Of a DNA stretch of 34,437 nucleotides, positions 32,729 to 34,437 are shown piece after piece. Every line of letters begins with the position of its first letter. Positions within the stretch are counted from its first letter, which is position 1. The notes beneath the pieces were generated by a model. That model was given only the letters and a program-made list of their open reading frames with translations. It was not told the origin of the DNA and did no database searches. Source of the stretch: Flavobacteriaceae bacterium. GTDB taxonomy: Bacteria; Bacteroidota; Bacteroidia; Flavobacteriales; Flavobacteriaceae. The position numbers and the translations under genes are program-made. The stretch spans positions 1-34,437 of the forward strand of contig VMCW01000193.1 of the NCBI GenBank assembly GCA_008081175.1, in the 5' to 3' direction.

Positions 32729-33637
32729 TCACAAGACCAGACTTATCCCTTTTATCACCACCAATAGCAGGGTCACAATTGTCCCCATTTTGTCTGATTC
32801 CTTGTTGAGATAGAGTCCAAGGAAATAAACCGCTGGAAACAAAATCAACTCCCAAGAGTTGAGTGTTGTAGTACCCCCATAAAAAGACAAATAGAGTCCC
32901 GAGAAAAGCCAAAGAAGTAAAAATGTTTGACTCCCTGAGTAAAAGTTATACTCTCTGCTCCTTATTCCCTTAAGCGTTCTTAAAAAAACTAAAAACAAAA
33001 ATCCTATTAATAAGTAAGTGTTCTCTTTTGGGAGCATCCATTCGTCATATCGGGTCCACATCCTGCCATTAACTACAAAGGGCAGTTCTAAAAAGTGAAA
33101 TAGGGTACTCGCCCAGAGAAGTGTTATCCCAATAGGGATCAGAAAACATAAAAATATTTTTAATTGCCTAAACTTTGAATCCAAAAACAACAACAAAGGA
33201 CTAACAAAAAAAACCAAAGCAAAGGGTTCAAAAACCCATAATGCAGAAAGAAGTAAACTAAGGTTAAACAAAGGCATCAAAACCTCCTTGGATTGAAAGA
33301 TCCTATTGTTGTAATGCCAAGCTAAACCAAGAATAAATTGGAAAAGCAGTCCCTTAAAACGAACTTCTCCTGAAGGAAGATAAAAAAGAATCAAGACAAA
33401 AGCCAGCATGTGTATAGGATAGACCTCTAGATGTCGATAACGTTCGTTTGAAAAAATCAAAAGTGCCAATCCTAAAATGAGGAGTGCTGTGTTTCGTATC
33501 ACATCCCATAACACACCTGATGTGTTTTGAACAAGACCTTCAGTAGAATTGTGATAAAAAAGAAAAAGTAAAAAAACTAAAACCGCCCCAAGGGAGAGGG
33601 AAATGATTTTTGTTTTGCGAAAAAGGTTGGCTAACAT
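32729..33637 (-). CDS. Polytopic membrane protein, DUF6427-like
   Basis: This 302-aa integral membrane protein has about eight hydrophobic segments, beginning at 13-29 (LSLGAVLVFLLFLFY) and ending around 290 (VTLLLVVIKGISLVL). Short polar loops lie between them, such as LEVYPIH, RIFQSKE and NGRMWTRYDEW. I see no catalytic motif. Its position next to a small DUF6341-type protein and purD is one I recall for DUF6427 in Flavobacteriaceae. The function is unknown. It is divergent from the small gene at 33680 with only 42 nt between the starts, so the two promoters probably overlap. Confidence 0.6.
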   Translation of the reverse strand: MLANLFRKTKIISLSLGAVLVFLLFLFYHNSTEGLVQNTSGVLWDVIRNTALLILGLALLIFSNERYRHLEVYPIHMLAFVLILFYLPSGEVRFKGLLFQFILGLAWHYNNRIFQSKEVLMPLFNLSLLLSALWVFEPFALVFFVSPLLLFLDSKFRQLKIFLCFLIPIGITLLWASTLFHFLELPFVVNGRMWTRYDEWMLPKENTYLLIGFLFLVFLRTLKGIRSREYNFYSGSQTFLLLWLFSGLYLSFYGGTTTLNSWELILFPAVYFLGLYLNKESDKMGTIVTLLLVVIKGISLVL

Positions 33638-33657
33638 CTTGGTTTCCCTTAAATTTG
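33627..33657 (+). promoter_or_regulatory. Promoter of the DUF6341-like gene
   Basis: TTG (33627-33629), a 20-nt spacer and TAAATTTG (33650-33657) match the -33/-7 consensus. The -33 TTG lies inside the first codons of the divergent DUF6427 gene. Confidence 0.6.
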
Positions 33658-33679
33658 CAAGGTAAGTAAACTCTTATTT

Positions 33680-33907
33680 ATGAAAAACTTTTTTGAAGGA
33701 ATCGCGTGGCTATTTGAGGAAGTCCTTTTTCTCCCTTACAGTACTTTGAGAGAACTGGAGTTGAGTAGTTGGGTTTTAGCAAATACAGTTAACTGGCTCT
33801 TTCTACTTGTCGGTTTTTCCGCGATGGTATATTGGATTCTACAGCTCAAGCTTTTTGATGAAAGAGGCGAGGAAAACAAAGACCCCTCTGCACATTCTTT
33901 TTTATAG
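33680..33907 (+). CDS. Small membrane protein, DUF6341-like
   Basis: This 75-aa protein has an amphipathic N-terminus (MKNFFEGIAWLFEEVLFLPY) and one clear membrane helix at about 35-55 (NTVNWLFLLVGFSAMVYWIL). A charged tail follows (DERGEENKDPS). It is conserved in position with DUF6427 and purD in flavobacteria as I remember it, but has no known role. A consensus promoter precedes it. Its last 6 nt overlap the convergent purD stop region. Confidence 0.65.
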   Translation: MKNFFEGIAWLFEEVLFLPYSTLRELELSSWVLANTVNWLFLLVGFSAMVYWILQLKLFDERGEENKDPSAHSFL

Positions 33908-34437
33908 ATCGAATCCGATATCTTTTCGATACCGAATCCCGTCAAATTCTATTTTGGATAGCGTTTCATAAGATCGCTGCACCGCTTCATTGTGGTTTTT
34001 GCCAAATGAGGTGACAGCAAGCACCCTCCCTCCTGAGGTTACGACTTTATTATCTTTTAAGATTGTCCCTGCGTGGAAAATCATTATAACCTGATCCAAG
34101 CCTGTTATTGTTTTTTCCTTTTGGTAGGCTTCTGGATATCCTTTAGAAACCGCCATCACTGTTGCGGCAGCCTCTTGACAAATATCCAGTTGAACGGTGT
34201 TTAAAGACCCTTCATTGACTGCTTGAAAAAGTTCTACTAGATCGTTTTGGACTCTTGGTAATACCACCTCTGTTTCTGGATCGCCCATTCGAACATTGTA
34301 TTCGATCACCTTAGGGTCTTCTCCAACTTTTATAAGGCCGATAAAAATAAATCCCTTGTAAGGAATTCCATCCTTCTTCATCCCTTCTATTGTTGGCTTT
34401 ACAATCCGATCTCTAATTTTCTTTTCAAAAGTCTCCG
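33902..34437 (-). CDS. purD: Phosphoribosylamine-glycine ligase, C-terminal part (runs off the right edge)
   Basis: This is the last roughly 178 residues of PurD, which makes GAR in purine synthesis. The frame stays open to the window end: upstream of the internal ATG at 34381 it reads ETFEKKIRDRIVKPTIEGM, matching the family. The ATP-grasp end is seen in PYKGFIFIGLI, then VIEYNVRMGDPETEVVLPR, which holds the metal-binding Glu and Asn. AVSKGYP and the C-terminal domain FHAGTILKDNKVVTSGGRVLAVTSFG follow. The 5' part lies outside this window. Confidence 0.93.
   Translation of the reverse strand, partial: ETFEKKIRDRIVKPTIEGMKKDGIPYKGFIFIGLIKVGEDPKVIEYNVRMGDPETEVVLPRVQNDLVELFQAVNEGSLNTVQLDICQEAAATVMAVSKGYPEAYQKEKTITGLDQVIMIFHAGTILKDNKVVTSGGRVLAVTSFGKNHNEAVQRSYETLSKIEFDGIRYRKDIGFDL

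Noticed and set aside
1..34437. tRNA, rRNA, CRISPR arrays, insertion sequences, prophage or defence genes
   Set aside because: I looked for CCA-ended cloverleaf patterns, spaced direct repeats, transposase or integrase motifs and known defence domains, and saw none. Scanning by eye can miss small RNAs.

Overview
This is a gene-dense, AT-rich stretch of chromosome from a member of the Bacteroidetes, almost certainly a marine-type Flavobacteriaceae. The evidence is the gene content: the gliding/type IX secretion lipoproteins GldH and SprE/PorW, a Bacteroidetes-style RicT with a Cys-rich N-terminus, an HU-like/SPOR membrane protein, DUF4292, the DUF6427/DUF6341 pair beside purD, and an ATP synthase operon that ends at atpG without atpD/atpC. 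Many genes also carry the Bacteroidetes promoter element TAnnTTTG just upstream of the start codon. Everything looks chromosomal and vertically inherited. I see no mobile element, prophage, CRISPR array, rRNA or tRNA, and no obvious defence island.

Layout. 1-439 is mostly non-coding, with one doubtful 41-codon ORF. 440-3301 is an envelope group: a small beta-barrel protein facing a three-gene minus-strand unit (UspA, LpxR-like outer membrane protein, stand-alone plug-domain lipoprotein). 3473-4683 is a plus-strand pair (crotonase, QueD). 4680-8635 is a minus-strand unit read ricT, gldH, PBP1A. 8706-11942 holds the tRNA hydroxylase trhO, a double-META lipoprotein and an M24 peptidase. 12048-17075 is a housekeeping mosaic: recA, plsC-like, trpS, dprA and the HU/SPOR protein. 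17077-20533 is a minus-strand unit read dut, sugar nucleotidyltransferase, DUF4292 lipoprotein, envC. 20619-23010 holds an SdpI-family protein, a zinc-protease-like lipoprotein and a glycerate kinase. 23061-27942 is the minus-strand atpBEFHAG operon. Upstream of it, 28082-31505 reads sprE/porW, bactofilin, atpZ and a small four-helix membrane protein. 31683-34437 holds a PaaE-like ferredoxin reductase, the divergent DUF6427/DUF6341 pair and the C-terminal part of purD, which runs off the right edge.

The genes suggest several linked functions. Cell-wall growth and division are represented by PBP1A, EnvC and the HU/SPOR protein. Gliding and type IX secretion are represented by GldH and SprE. 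Proton-motive-force machinery (AtpZ and ATP synthase) lies directly behind sprE and a bactofilin. Packing is very tight: three convergent gene pairs share overlapping stop codons, and several promoters sit within about 4-14 nt of the start codon.

No clearly new multi-gene system is evident. The best leads are the HU-TM-SPOR protein facing envC, the sprE-bactofilin-atpZ-atp arrangement, the HEXXH lipoprotein, the stand-alone plug lipoprotein in an operon with an LpxR-like protein, and the very short or absent mRNA leaders.
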